From the NCBI GenBank assembly GCA_013285705.1, contig JABDHA010000003.1, positions 1 through 64,000 on the forward strand: a DNA stretch of 64,000 nucleotides. The letters run 5' to 3'. Shown one piece after another: positions 48,657 through 58,589 of the stretch. Each line of letters starts with the position of its first letter. The stretch's first letter is position 1. A program made the position numbers and the translations under genes. The notes under the pieces were generated by a model. It was not told the origin of the DNA and made no database searches. It saw only the letters and a list, made by a program, of their open reading frames with translations. Origin of the DNA: Acidobacteriota bacterium (GTDB taxonomy: Bacteria; Acidobacteriota; Terriglobia; Terriglobales; Acidobacteriaceae).

Positions 48657-48753
48657 TAGACAGTTCCGGAGCCGAGGCAGCGTAAACATCCTTTGAGATG
48701 AGGTTGAAGCTTTGGTTCCGGCACTACACAACAGGCGTCAAATAGATTTACGG

Positions 48754-49500
48754 ATGTCTCTGCCAATGTATGAAGAACTCAACAACTCGTTAACAGCCTC
48801 ACATGTCCCTCCCTTTCGGCCCGACCTTGCGTATCCCGACCTCACACACGAGATGATCGACCGCATAGGAACATATGGAACTGTTGAAAGTGTTCCCGAT
48901 TAAACAACTCTCTTTGTGCGCGACGCACGTCAGGTAGATATGTTCGTCATCATCGAAGGAAGCATCGAGGTTTACACGCTGGCGGGGCGAAACGACGAGT
49001 GCTTTCTGCAGTTGCTCACTCCCCGGCAGTTCTCAGCGGAGCTGGATTTGTTTAATCACCAGCGAACACTGACAGGATGTCGAACCAAGGGTGACAGCCT
49101 CTTAATTCGGATCACTCGGTCACAACTTCAGCATCTGATGCGAGCCGAGGGCGATATCGCAAATCTGATCATGCAAGCTACGATCTGGCGCAAGCTGCGA
49201 TTGATCGGTGAACAAAAGGGCGGTGTCATCCTTGTTGGTCAGCCAAACAAAGTCGACTACCTATTGTTGGAGAGCTTCTTCATCCGTAACGGCTATCCAC
49301 ATCAAACGCTGGAATCGCACCAGGATTGTACCGTGATGCCATCCGTGATGCTCGCCGATGAGCGTGTCCTTCAGAAACCAGAAATTGCTACTTTAGCAGA
49401 TGATCTGGGAATCACTGAATTCCCCGATCCGAACTCCGTCTACGATGTTACTGTCGTTGGTGCTGGACCCTCAGGTCTCGCGGCTGCAGTCTACGCTACC
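48754..49500 (+). pseudogene. cNMP-binding domain + thioredoxin-reductase-like FAD protein, nonsense-mutated and 3'-truncated
   Basis: FRPDLAYPDLTHEMIDRIGTYGTVESVPD*TTLFVRDARQVDMFVIIEGSIEVYTLAGRNDECFLQLL... in one frame with TAA at 48901-48903; ends ...DVTVVGAGPSGLAAAVYA right after the FAD GxGxxG motif. Confidence 0.88.
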
Positions 49501-50065
49501 TCGCATTTGCTCCAGAGTAGCGCTGTCATTCGGTTCAATCTGTAATACCTTTCGGTAAAGTGGTAACGCTAGATCATCTCGTCCACTCTGCTGATAGAGA
49601 TACGCGAGATTGAAATAAGGATTCGGATCTAGCGGCTTAAGCTCCACAGCTTTATGAAAATATGAAATAGCCTCGGCTTGCCGCCCCTCGCGAAAGAGCA
49701 TAATGGCAAGATCGTTATAGGGCCCGATTTCTTTTGGCGCCAGGAGAATAGCTTGTTGGAACTGTGATTTCTGCCTTCTCGTTATCTCTGGAGTGTTCAG
49801 CGGCCACGGCGGAGTCAACGAGAACAGGCGTGAGATCAAGTGGCAAGGTTGGACTATTTGGCGTTGCTTCTAGTGAATGTCTATATAACAGGATCGGATT
49901 GCACCAGTCATCGAGACGAGATACAAGACGCCATATGCCCCAGATCATCCAGACAGCGATGCCTGCAGCAGCTACCCTGGTCCAGTTCCTGCCTGCCCAT
50001 GTGATCGAGGACGCTACTGCTATGGCAAAACCCACTGATGCCAGATAAAGATACCTCTCAGCCAT
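49497..50065 (-). pseudogene. C-terminal remnant of a TM + TPR protein, frameshifted
   Basis: MAERYLYLASVGFAIAVASSITWAGRNW...WCNPILLYRHSLEATPNSPTLPLDL, then shifted frame QFQQAILLAPKEIGPYNDLAIMLFREGRQAEAISYFHKAVELKPLDPNPYFNLAYLYQQSGRDDLALPLYRKVLQIEPNDSATLEQMR. Confidence 0.8.
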
Positions 50066-50129
50066 TTCCTTTCAATCGGCTGGTATCTGTGGGTTTAAAA
50101 GTATGTCAAACGGTTGCGCAGCATCGCCG

Positions 50130-50951
50130 TTATTCAAATCTGGCGAAGATTTCGTTTAGCCGGCCGCCCGAGGTTGAGCCTCCTAAAGCGTCGAAGGATC
50201 CTGCCTTGAGTTTTTCACTCGCCGCAACCATAGCTCCCCATCCTGATAAGGAAAGAGCTCCCCCTACGCTAATTCTGCGAACGCCGAGGTCTTCCAATTC
50301 CCTGGCCGTCGAGCCCGGTCCCATAACGAGAATATTTACAGGCTTGGGCGCTACCGCTCGCACCATTGCGGCAATGTCTTCTTTCTTGCTGACACCTGGA
50401 GCGTACAAACAGTCGGCTCCTGCGCCTGCGAACGCGACTAGTTTGTCGATCGCTTCCGTGATCGCCCCAGAATCGATGAGCAGCCCCTCGGTTCGCGCTA
50501 CTAGAATGACATTCTCACCAGTTGCGTCGATCGCTGAACGAGCGGCCCGGATTCTGTCAACAGACTGATAGACGTCATAGAGATTGGAGAGATCCCCAAG
50601 CTTGCGATCTTCAATCGAAACACCTGCAATACCTGTCTCAATCGCCAACTTTACATTTGTCGCGACGACATCTGGATCTGCAGCGAACCCGGACTCAAAG
50701 TCTGCATTGACCGGCAGATCGACTGCTTCGCAGAGCGATCTTAGGTGGCCTAATACGTTCTCCATGGTCATCGCATAGTCCGGTTTGCCCATAGTCCACG
50801 CAAAGCCTGTACTGGTTGAGGCGAGCGCCGAAAAGCCAAGATGTTGGAGGATGCGCGCGCTTCCGATATCCCATGGATTAGGCAGAATGAAGCAGCCATC
50901 GTTGTGAAGAGCACGAAATGTTGCGCGTTTTTTGGTGGTTGTGACTCTCAT
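50130..50951 (-). CDS. isocitrate lyase/PEP mutase family protein
   Basis: FILPNPWDIGSARILQHLGFSALASTSTGFAWTMGKPDY, GVSIEDRKLGD, VILVARTEGLL. Confidence 0.92.
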   Translation of the reverse strand: MRVTTTKKRATFRALHNDGCFILPNPWDIGSARILQHLGFSALASTSTGFAWTMGKPDYAMTMENVLGHLRSLCEAVDLPVNADFESGFAADPDVVATNVKLAIETGIAGVSIEDRKLGDLSNLYDVYQSVDRIRAARSAIDATGENVILVARTEGLLIDSGAITEAIDKLVAFAGAGADCLYAPGVSKKEDIAAMVRAVAPKPVNILVMGPGSTARELEDLGVRRISVGGALSLSGWGAMVAASEKLKAGSFDALGGSTSGGRLNEIFARFE

Positions 50952-51044
50952 CGGGATCTCCTTGATTCGTGTGTGAGGAACGATTGGCTTCCAGCTCATA
51001 ACGCTGCTTCTGATGTCGATGAGCAGGCGCGGACGACGATAGAT

Positions 51045-51638
51045 TTATTGTTTTAAAGCTTTTGCTTCACGGTCGACCATGGGGCGCTGTCGATCGTTCC
51101 CTCGGTTCGGGCTGAAAGAGAGAGCGCGCTCCTTATGCAGAACTCGATGGCATGGGACAGCAAATGCAAAGGGATTAATTGAGCAGGCATTTGCAACTGC
51201 CCGAATCGCTGACGGTGAGCCAATCGTACGTGCAAGATCGGTGTAGGTCGTCGTTTCACCTATCTTTAGCTTCCGTACGGCCCGCCATACTTTTTTCTGG
51301 AACTCTGTGCCTCGCAGGTCGAGATCAAAATTTACGTCCTCTTTTGCAGATTCGATGTAGCTAACTAACTGTGAGGTTTCGGATACAAGCATCTGGTCGT
51401 CACGAGTTAAACGGGCTTTTGGGAATCGCGTACGAAGGTCATCAATTACTACGGTTGGGGACTCGCCGATCAGGACAGCAGCCACACCCTTATCGCCGGT
51501 AGCGACAAGGACGCAGCCCAAAGCCGATTTCGCGATTCCATAGGTGAGGAGCTCGTGATCGCTATCTCTACGGCTTTTCTTAGGCGGTTTGAGTGACTGT
51601 TGGTGCGTACCTGATGCCGCATTGCGTGTTCGTATCAT
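51045..51638 (-). CDS. O6-methylguanine-DNA methyltransferase (Ada C-terminal-like), second copy in window
   Basis: YGIAKSALGCVLVATGDKGVAAVLIGESP...FDLDLRGTEFQKKVWRAVRKLKIGETTTYTDLARTIGSPSAIRAVANACSINPFAFAVPCHRVLHKE; PCHRV present, C-terminal tail divergent. Confidence 0.85.
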   Translation of the reverse strand: MIRTRNAASGTHQQSLKPPKKSRRDSDHELLTYGIAKSALGCVLVATGDKGVAAVLIGESPTVVIDDLRTRFPKARLTRDDQMLVSETSQLVSYIESAKEDVNFDLDLRGTEFQKKVWRAVRKLKIGETTTYTDLARTIGSPSAIRAVANACSINPFAFAVPCHRVLHKERALSFSPNRGNDRQRPMVDREAKALKQ

Positions 51639-51710
51639 TCCGATCCTCCCTTTAATTGAGAGCTGTGATTGGAATGGTGACGAGCGAAACAGGTGACAAA
51701 TTTTTTTTTT

Positions 51711-51742
51711 GCTCGGAGGACCTGCTTGCAAGTCCTCCGAGC
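51711..51742. terminator. strong hairpin GCTCGGAGGAC-N10-GTCCTCCGAGC downstream of the biotin operon
   Basis: 11-bp perfect stem preceded on + strand by T10 (51701..51710). Confidence 0.5.
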
Positions 51743-51792
51743 GGGTAGTCGCAATCCGTAGTTGCTGGCGCGCTACTGAACGCGACCGGGCA

Positions 51793-52791
51793 TCACACGT
51801 CGCCCACTCCTAAAACAACACTCCCCCCGGCCAGGCCTGCTCCCGCTGTAGTCAAAAGAATTCGTTCGCCCGAGGCAAACGGGCGATCGATGTTAGATAG
51901 GGATAGAGATAATGGTATGGTTGCTGCCGAGGAGTTTCCGAATTCTTCAATCGTGTGGACCGTTTTGCTGCTCGCTATGCCTAGGTTTTCGCAAACTGCG
52001 TCGAAGATACGGATATTAGCCTGATGCGGAACGAAGCGATCGATGTCCCCCGCAGCCAGGCCTGCCTGTTGCATCGCTCGCATGGCGCATTTCGTCATCA
52101 TGCGTATTGCCTGGGAGAAGACCGATCTACCGTCGCTCATTGTCATCATTAGCTCTCGTGGATCCATGCCTGCTGTGAAGGGTCTTCTACTCCCGCCACC
52201 AGGAATGGAAATCAGATCATAGTGACCTCCGTCGGCGGCCAGGTCGACTCCGAGCAACCCGGTTTTAGGCGAATCTGAGGGGGTCAGAACGACCGCTCCC
52301 GCCGCATCTGCAAAGAGGATCGCGCTGCCTTGCTCCTCTGGGTTGATTCGTCGGCTCAAAATGTTCGCGGCGACGATGAGTACGGGCTTACCCTGCGTCC
52401 TTACAAAACCATCCGCCAAGACCAAAGCGGAGAGAAACCCCGAGCAAGCACCGGTAAGATCAAGGGCACCGGAGTTAAAAAGGTCCAAGCGATGGCACAG
52501 CAATGGCGCGGACGGCGGCAGAAGGTGGTCAGGAGTGGATGTCGCGAGAAGCGTAAGGCCTATATTAGTTCGTGCTATACCCGCATTATCAATCGCCATG
52601 GCGCCCGCCTCAACGGCTAGGTCCGTCACCGACTGATAAGGAGCTGCCCAACGCCTCTCCCGGATACCCGTGCGACGCTCGATCCAACCGGCCTCAAGGC
52701 CGAGGCGCTTCTCAATCTCTGAATTCTCCACACGCCTCTCTGGGACATAATGGCCCAGACCAGCCATGCGACTCGATTGCGCCCGCATCAT
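51793..52791 (-). CDS. bioZ: FabH-like beta-ketoacyl-ACP synthase III in biotin operon (BioZ)
   Basis: KAS III motifs [13 protein letters not shown] (Cys), VPHQANIRI (His), [14 protein letters not shown] (Asn); ATG overlaps bioA stop. Confidence 0.85.
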   Translation of the reverse strand: MMRAQSSRMAGLGHYVPERRVENSEIEKRLGLEAGWIERRTGIRERRWAAPYQSVTDLAVEAGAMAIDNAGIARTNIGLTLLATSTPDHLLPPSAPLLCHRLDLFNSGALDLTGACSGFLSALVLADGFVRTQGKPVLIVAANILSRRINPEEQGSAILFADAAGAVVLTPSDSPKTGLLGVDLAADGGHYDLISIPGGGSRRPFTAGMDPRELMMTMSDGRSVFSQAIRMMTKCAMRAMQQAGLAAGDIDRFVPHQANIRIFDAVCENLGIASSKTVHTIEEFGNSSAATIPLSLSLSNIDRPFASGERILLTTAGAGLAGGSVVLGVGDV

Positions 52792-54065
52792 TTGATTGCC
52801 TTGCCGATTACGTCAGCAGCCTCATCGATCGCAGCATACGCACGGTCGAGTTCGTTTGGAGTTACACAATAAGGCGTCATGAGGTAGATCACGTTTCCGA
52901 GTGGACGGATAAGCAGATCTCGGTCCTTGAAAAATCGTCTCAGCTTGGGCCCAACGTCCGAGAAATAACCTGCAGTCGAGACGTCGAGATCGAGCGCAGC
53001 GATGGTTCCGGTCTGCCGGACGTTGGTGAAGCGCGGATCCAACCGGAATGGTTCCAATCGCTCGCGATGCAGGCGCCCTAGTTTCTCGATACGTTGAGTA
53101 ACCGGCTCGGTCTGCCAGATCTTGAGATTCGCTACGGCTGCTGCACAGGCAATGGGGTTGGCCGTGTAAGAGCTCGAGTGGAAGAACATTCGGCTTCGGT
53201 CGACAGAGAGGTGAGCTTCGAAGATCTCGCGGGAGCACAGCGTCGCTGCCATTGGCAACGCGCCGCCAGTAATCCCCTTGGAGGTGCAGAGGATATCCGG
53301 AGTAATACCTGCTTGTTCGCAGGCGAACAGCGTACCCGTTCGTCCCCAGCCGGTCATCACTTCGTCGACGATCAGCAGCGTATGGAAGTGCTCGGCGATC
53401 TGCTTCAGCTCAGTCAGCAGACGAGCCGGATACATCTTCATCCCCCCGGCTCCCAGCACCAAGGGCTCGATGAGAAGCGCCGCTATCCTGCGCTCCCTGC
53501 AGAGTCGCTCAAATGCATCGAGTGTGTCCTGTTCCTGGCCCTTTTCAGGGAAGCGCACCGTGTCCACATCAAACAATAATGCTCCATAGGGCGCGTTGAA
53601 GAACCCTCGCTCTCCTGCGGACATCGTGCCAATGGTGTCACCGTGATAGCTGTGCTCCATCACGACAATGCGCGAACGAGGGTCTCCTGCATGATGAAAA
53701 AACCCGAGTGCCATCTTCAGCGCTACTTCCACTGACGTAGAACCGCTGTCGGAGTAAAAAACGTGAGCCAGGCCGGGTGGGGCCACCTGTAGCAGACCCT
53801 TTGCAAGTTCTTCCGCCGCCTCATGGGTGTATTCGGCAAAAATAATCTGATCAAAGATCTCGGCTGCAACCTGAATCGCTTCCGCAATGGCTGGATGCCG
53901 ATGACCATGAGTAATGACCCACCAGGACGAGATTGCATCGAGAACCGAGTGGCCGTGTTCATCGATGAGATAAGCACCTTGCGTCCTAACGATCCTGGTG
54001 GTTATGGCGTCGAGACCGTGCTGGGTAAATGGATGCCATACAGGAGACTGCGGGTAGGAGTGCAT
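52788..54065 (-). CDS. bioA: adenosylmethionine-8-amino-7-oxononanoate aminotransferase
   Basis: [98 protein letters not shown] lysine. Confidence 0.95.
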   Translation of the reverse strand: MHSYPQSPVWHPFTQHGLDAITTRIVRTQGAYLIDEHGHSVLDAISSWWVITHGHRHPAIAEAIQVAAEIFDQIIFAEYTHEAAEELAKGLLQVAPPGLAHVFYSDSGSTSVEVALKMALGFFHHAGDPRSRIVVMEHSYHGDTIGTMSAGERGFFNAPYGALLFDVDTVRFPEKGQEQDTLDAFERLCRERRIAALLIEPLVLGAGGMKMYPARLLTELKQIAEHFHTLLIVDEVMTGWGRTGTLFACEQAGITPDILCTSKGITGGALPMAATLCSREIFEAHLSVDRSRMFFHSSSYTANPIACAAAVANLKIWQTEPVTQRIEKLGRLHRERLEPFRLDPRFTNVRQTGTIAALDLDVSTAGYFSDVGPKLRRFFKDRDLLIRPLGNVIYLMTPYCVTPNELDRAYAAIDEAADVIGKAIK

Positions 54066-54703
54066 TACGTGATTGCCTCCCAGATCGATGAGATATCGAA
54101 CTGTTCTCGCAGAGCCCGGCGTAAGGTCTCCGCCGTCAATGGATTGAGATAAGGCAGTCTGCCAAGAATACGGACATGTCCCATCTCCTCGATCGTCTTT
54201 TGTGTGTCGAGATACTCATCCCCAATGAACGCGACACCCAATATCGGAATCAGGCGCTTCCTCATTGCCTCCACGGACAGCAGGGTATGGTTAATCGTTC
54301 CGAGACCTGTCCGGGCACATAGAATCGCTGGAATCTGCCAGCGCGCGAAGACATCGGCGAAAGTTCTGTGGCGGGTCAGAGGAACCAGCAAGCCGCCAGC
54401 CCCTTCAATAATGAGCGGCGAGCTGGTGGCCGGTGGTTGGATCGTTTCCGGGGTCAGCGTCAGACCGTCGTTTTCTGCCGATAGATGTGGAGAGACCGGC
54501 GTATTGAGCCGCCACGCCTCGGGCATAATTCGCTGAACTGGTATTTGCCCAAGCCGGGCTACGATCTCGCTGTCAGTCTCGTCAGCCAGCCCGGATTGAA
54601 TGGGCTTCCAATAGCAGGCACCAAGTGCGTCAGTCAGTCCAGCGGAGAACACTGTTTTGCCGATCCCAGTGTCAGTACCCGTGACAACGATTCGCAGGGT
54701 CAT
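54065..54703 (-). CDS. bioD: dethiobiotin synthetase
   Basis: [40 protein letters not shown]. Confidence 0.95.
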   Translation of the reverse strand: MTLRIVVTGTDTGIGKTVFSAGLTDALGACYWKPIQSGLADETDSEIVARLGQIPVQRIMPEAWRLNTPVSPHLSAENDGLTLTPETIQPPATSSPLIIEGAGGLLVPLTRHRTFADVFARWQIPAILCARTGLGTINHTLLSVEAMRKRLIPILGVAFIGDEYLDTQKTIEEMGHVRILGRLPYLNPLTAETLRRALREQFDISSIWEAIT

Positions 54704-55845
54704 AGCTGGGCCTCAGCGATCACAGTTGCGAGCCGATCGAACATGCGAGAAACGGTCGACAGCTCTACGTTAAGCGTCACGGAGATACGTAGGCGGGCGG
54801 TATTCGCGGGAACTGTGGGGGGGCGGATGGCTCGAAGGTCGAATCCATCCGCCTGCATCTGCTGCGCGATGCGTAAAGTACGAGCATTATCACCAAGGAT
54901 TACGGGCAGAATCTGAGAGCCGCTACCTTCGCGTCCGAAATGACTAAGTATTTGGTCATTCGCGTAAGTGATCATGCTGTGGAGCTTTCGTCGACGCTCC
55001 GGTTCGTCATACAGAATCTTCAACGCTTCGCGCACAACTGCTGCCGCAAGTGGAGAGGGCGCAGTGGCGTAGATGAAGGGACGTGCGTGGTTGATAAGGT
55101 AGTCACACAATACCCCACTTCCTCCGACGAGCGCGCCCTCCACCCCGAGTGCTTTGCCGCAGGTGTGAAGTACGATGACGTTGTCCCGACCTTCCAATTC
55201 GGCAGCGAAACCGCGGCCGTCCATGCCGTGAACGCCTGTTGCATGAGCTTCATCAACAAAAAGAAATCCGTCATATCTATCGGCCAAGTCCATTAGCCCG
55301 GCAAGAGGAGCCTTGTCGCCATCCATCGAGTAGAGACTTTCAACCACGATCCACGGATGCCCCTTGCCGTCCGCCTGCCGCCACTTACGAATGACATCTT
55401 CCGTAGCTTCAAGATCGTTGTGTGACACGCTGGCCGCTCTACCCCGCCCTGCCGCTATCCCGGCATGTGCGCTCGCATGAATCAATTCGTCATAGATAAT
55501 CAGGTCGTTGCGCTGCGGCAACGTCGAAAGAACTGCCAGATTGGCAGCGTAACCGCTCCCGAAATACAACATCCGTTCGGAACCGAAGAACGTTGCAGCT
55601 TCTTCTTCAAGCATCTCGTGCTCGGGGTGATTGCCGCGAAGGAGCCGCGATCCTCCTGCTCCGACCGGAACGCCTCTCTCGATTGCAGAGATCACGCTCG
55701 CGCGCAATCTCTGCGATCCGACAAGGCCGAGATAATCGTTCGAAGTGAAATCCTTGCCGCTTTGTGCGAATAGCTTGCGCCGCCGCCCCTTCCGTTCAAG
55801 CTGGTTCAGTATGGTCTCGTAGCGAGCCAGTCGCTCCTGCATCAT
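54700..55845 (-). CDS. bioF: 8-amino-7-oxononanoate synthase
   Basis: [62 protein letters not shown]. Confidence 0.95.
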   Translation of the reverse strand: MMQERLARYETILNQLERKGRRRKLFAQSGKDFTSNDYLGLVGSQRLRASVISAIERGVPVGAGGSRLLRGNHPEHEMLEEEAATFFGSERMLYFGSGYAANLAVLSTLPQRNDLIIYDELIHASAHAGIAAGRGRAASVSHNDLEATEDVIRKWRQADGKGHPWIVVESLYSMDGDKAPLAGLMDLADRYDGFLFVDEAHATGVHGMDGRGFAAELEGRDNVIVLHTCGKALGVEGALVGGSGVLCDYLINHARPFIYATAPSPLAAAVVREALKILYDEPERRRKLHSMITYANDQILSHFGREGSGSQILPVILGDNARTLRIAQQMQADGFDLRAIRPPTVPANTARLRISVTLNVELSTVSRMFDRLATVIAEAQL

Positions 55846-56837
55846 TTGGCTGCGGCCATGGGTGCCGGCGAGATTCCAAGCCGGCGAAGCAGACTTGTAT
55901 CCCGATCGCTCCCGGGGTTGGCAGCCGTGAGTAATGTGTCCCCAACGAATATCGAGTTGGCCCCTGCAAAGAAACAGAGTGCCTGCAGTTCGTCGGACAT
56001 GTTCTTTCGTCCTGCGGACAGGCGTACGTGAGATTTCGGCATAAGAATCCGCGCAAGCGCGATGATCCGGATGAATTCGATTGGATCGACCGGCGTCGCA
56101 TCGGACAGTTTCGAGCCTGGAATAGGAATGAGCATATTGACCGGCACGCTCTCAGGCGGCGATGGCAGGTTAGCCAGGGTCAGTAGCATGTCGATGCGGT
56201 CTTCTGGGGTTTCACCCATACCGATGATGCCACCGGCGCACATCTTGATCCCTGCCTGCCGGACATTCTCCAGTGTTTCGATACGGTTCCCGAAACTTCT
56301 GGTGGTAATGATCTTCGGGTAAAACCGCTCAGAAGTATCGATATTGTGATTGTAGTAATCAAGCCCGGCCTCGGCTAGGGTCGCGGCCTGGCCCGATGAG
56401 AGCATGCCAAGTGTCATGCACGTCTCGAGGTTGAGTGCTTTCACGCCCCTCACCATTGCGACAACACTGTCCATGTCGCGCTGTTTGGGACTGCGCCAGG
56501 CGGCCCCCATGCAATAGCGAGTAGCGCCCCCATCTTTCGCCTTGCGTGCCTCGTCGATTACCTGATCGACGTCCATCAACCTCGAAACGTTGAGACCTGT
56601 CGCGGAGCGTGCGGACTGACTACAATAACCGCAGTCTTCAGGACATCCACCGGTCTTTATGCTCAGTAATTTGCTGAGTTGGATTTGATTGGGGTTGAAG
56701 TTCTCCCGATGAGCTGACTGTGCACGAAAGAGAAGATCGTTGAACGGCAATTCGTAAATTGCGCGAGCGTCAGTGGTCGTCCAGGTATCTCGATCAGGCG
56801 AAGGGTACTGCGTTGAGACTGCGCTAACAGACGGCAT
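55842..56837 (-). CDS. bioB: biotin synthase
   Basis: [19 protein letters not shown] radical SAM CxxxCxx[37 protein letters not shown]; likely start [15 protein letters not shown] at 56837. Confidence 0.97.
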   Translation of the reverse strand: MPSVSAVSTQYPSPDRDTWTTTDARAIYELPFNDLLFRAQSAHRENFNPNQIQLSKLLSIKTGGCPEDCGYCSQSARSATGLNVSRLMDVDQVIDEARKAKDGGATRYCMGAAWRSPKQRDMDSVVAMVRGVKALNLETCMTLGMLSSGQAATLAEAGLDYYNHNIDTSERFYPKIITTRSFGNRIETLENVRQAGIKMCAGGIIGMGETPEDRIDMLLTLANLPSPPESVPVNMLIPIPGSKLSDATPVDPIEFIRIIALARILMPKSHVRLSAGRKNMSDELQALCFFAGANSIFVGDTLLTAANPGSDRDTSLLRRLGISPAPMAAAK

Positions 56838-56892
56838 TATAAGTTCTTTCTCCAAGCGGCACCGCACCTTTTCTTTAACAAGCTTGGGCCAA

Positions 56893-56906
56893 ATCATAGA
56901 TAATGG
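56893..56906 (-). promoter_or_regulatory. candidate BioR-type operator in front of bioB
   Basis: ATCATAGATAAT, reverse complement ATTATCTATGAT, shared with the palindrome at 56966..56984; about 56 bp upstream of bioB ATG. Confidence 0.6.
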
Positions 56907-56965
56907 CCCCATGCAGACTTATTTCTGTCTCAATGTAGCAGCGGAGGTGGCTGTTGGAGGCAACA

Positions 56966-56984
56966 ATCATAGATTATCTATGAT
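56966..56984. promoter_or_regulatory. candidate BioR-type operator in front of the GntR gene
   Basis: ATCATAGAT-T-ATCTATGAT perfect 9-1-9 palindrome, 11 bp before the GntR ATG; resembles the TTATMTATAA BioR box. Confidence 0.65.
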
Positions 56985-56995
56985 AAAAGTGGTAA

Positions 56996-57610
56996 ATGGC
57001 AGAAACGACGGCGGAACGGATTGCGCGAACTCTTGCGGAGCGGATTGTCTCGGGAGCGCTCGCCCCCGACGCTCCTCTGCGGCAGGACAGGATTGCGGAG
57101 GAATTTGAATCGAGCCATGTGCCAGTACGAGAGGCATTGCAACTCTTGCGAGCCCAATGGCTGGCTGTCAGCGAACCGCGTCGCGGAATGAGGGTGGCTC
57201 CTCTCGACCACGTCACAATGCAGGAGATCGTTGAGATCCGTGCTTCGCTCGAAACGCTGGCTCTGTCTCACGCGGCTCCTAAACTAAATGCGGGGTGTTT
57301 CGAAAAGATCGAACATGCCATGCTGAATGGCGATCAGGCACAAACGATGCTCCAGTGGGAACAGGCCAACAGATCATTTCATCGGGAATTAGTCGCGCCT
57401 TGCAAAATGCCAAAATTACTCGAGATGCTCGATCAACTTCAGCTTGCCAATTCCCGCATCATCCTATCCGTAACCCGCTCCGGCGGCTGGAAGCCCACTT
57501 CCAGTCACGCTCATCGCCAGATTGTTGATGCTCTGAAGATGCGGAACTTTCCAGAAGGTGTAGAACTACTTCGACGTCATATTCGTGGCTTAGAGCGTGT
57601 AACCAGGTAA
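56996..57610 (+). CDS. bioR: GntR-family (FCD) transcriptional regulator, BioR-like
   Basis: AERIARTLAERIVSGALAPDAPLRQDRIAEEFESSHVPVREALQLLRAQWLAVSEPRRGMRVAPLD; divergent from bioBFDAZ. Confidence 0.75.
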   Translation: MAETTAERIARTLAERIVSGALAPDAPLRQDRIAEEFESSHVPVREALQLLRAQWLAVSEPRRGMRVAPLDHVTMQEIVEIRASLETLALSHAAPKLNAGCFEKIEHAMLNGDQAQTMLQWEQANRSFHRELVAPCKMPKLLEMLDQLQLANSRIILSVTRSGGWKPTSSHAHRQIVDALKMRNFPEGVELLRRHIRGLERVTR

Positions 57611-57662
57611 CGAAATTGTTGTAGTTCGGTACCTGGCATGTGCCAAGAAATTGCGTACCGTA

Positions 57663-57698
57663 TCGGAAAAAGACGGGGGCGTTGAGAATATGCCCCCG
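57663..57698 (-). terminator. intrinsic terminator of the HAD gene
   Basis: Minus strand CGGGGGC-ATATTCTCAAC-GCCCCCG-TCTTTTTCC just after the HAD stop at 57706. Confidence 0.7.
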
Positions 57699-57705
57699 AG
57701 GTCAA

Positions 57706-58464
57706 TCAGACAGCTTTCATTGGAGGAAGAACGTTTGCCAGCTGCATCAGGTCTTTTGCAACGAAGTTCGGCTGAGGTAAGCCAGGAATTGGCAGGGGCG
57801 CATTTCCTGGGCGAGTGATGAGTGCGGCCGAGAATCCCGCACTTTGAGCTCCGATTGTGTCCCAGACGTGCGCGGCAACCATGCAACACGAGGAAGGTCG
57901 GACGTCGAGCTCCTGTGCAACCATGTGATACACGACCTGGGCCGGCTTATAAGAACGCGCCGTCTCGATGCTGAATTGATGCTCAAAGTATTCGGCAAGA
58001 CCGGCCTGTTCGAGGGGACTCTTGCCGTTGGGATTTGGCGGCGAGTTCGTCAACGTCACCATGCGATACCCCAGCTTCTTCAAGTGCTTCAACCCTTCGA
58101 CAACATCTGGATGTGCCGGCATAGTCATCATCGCAGTTCTGATCTCTTCAATGTCCTGGAGACTAACTTTAACCCCTTTGATCGAGCCAATCATTTGGAG
58201 CAGACCCTGTCCCAGGGAATAGTAGTCCACATAAAGTCCGGACGACGTAAGTGTCATTGAGTACATGATCAGATGGCCTAACCATTCGCGCATCACATGC
58301 CTGTCACCGTAAATCCGTTCGAACAGCGAATTCATCGATTCGAAGTTAATCAGCGTCTCATTGACGTCGAATACAAGCACCGAGGGTTTTTCGCAGTTCC
58401 ACTGATACTTTGGGTCGATCCCATCCGGTTGAACAGTTTTTTCTTTGTTGGATTTGGTAGTCAT
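57706..58464 (-). CDS. haloacid dehalogenase type II (HAD superfamily)
   Basis: VLVFDVNETLINFESM, VTLTNSPPNPNGKSPLEQAGLAEYFEHQFSIETARSYKPAQVVYH, CCMVAAHVWDTIGAQSAGF. Confidence 0.93.
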   Translation of the reverse strand: MTTKSNKEKTVQPDGIDPKYQWNCEKPSVLVFDVNETLINFESMNSLFERIYGDRHVMREWLGHLIMYSMTLTSSGLYVDYYSLGQGLLQMIGSIKGVKVSLQDIEEIRTAMMTMPAHPDVVEGLKHLKKLGYRMVTLTNSPPNPNGKSPLEQAGLAEYFEHQFSIETARSYKPAQVVYHMVAQELDVRPSSCCMVAAHVWDTIGAQSAGFSAALITRPGNAPLPIPGLPQPNFVAKDLMQLANVLPPMKAV

Positions 58465-58503
58465 TTGTCTCGTACTCCTCTCATTTCATGTTTTCGTGCG
58501 TGT

Positions 58504-58530
58504 ATCAGCGATTTTTGAATAATCGCTGAT
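58504..58530. promoter_or_regulatory. palindrome ATCAGCGAT-N9-ATCGCTGAT between efflux operon end and HAD gene
   Basis: Perfect 9-bp arms, 9-nt spacer; operator or terminator cannot be distinguished. Confidence 0.45.
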
Positions 58531-58589
58531 GCAACCTCGAAGGCCACATTCCTGCTTCGGCCGATCTCGTGTTACCTACTCTCAACAAG

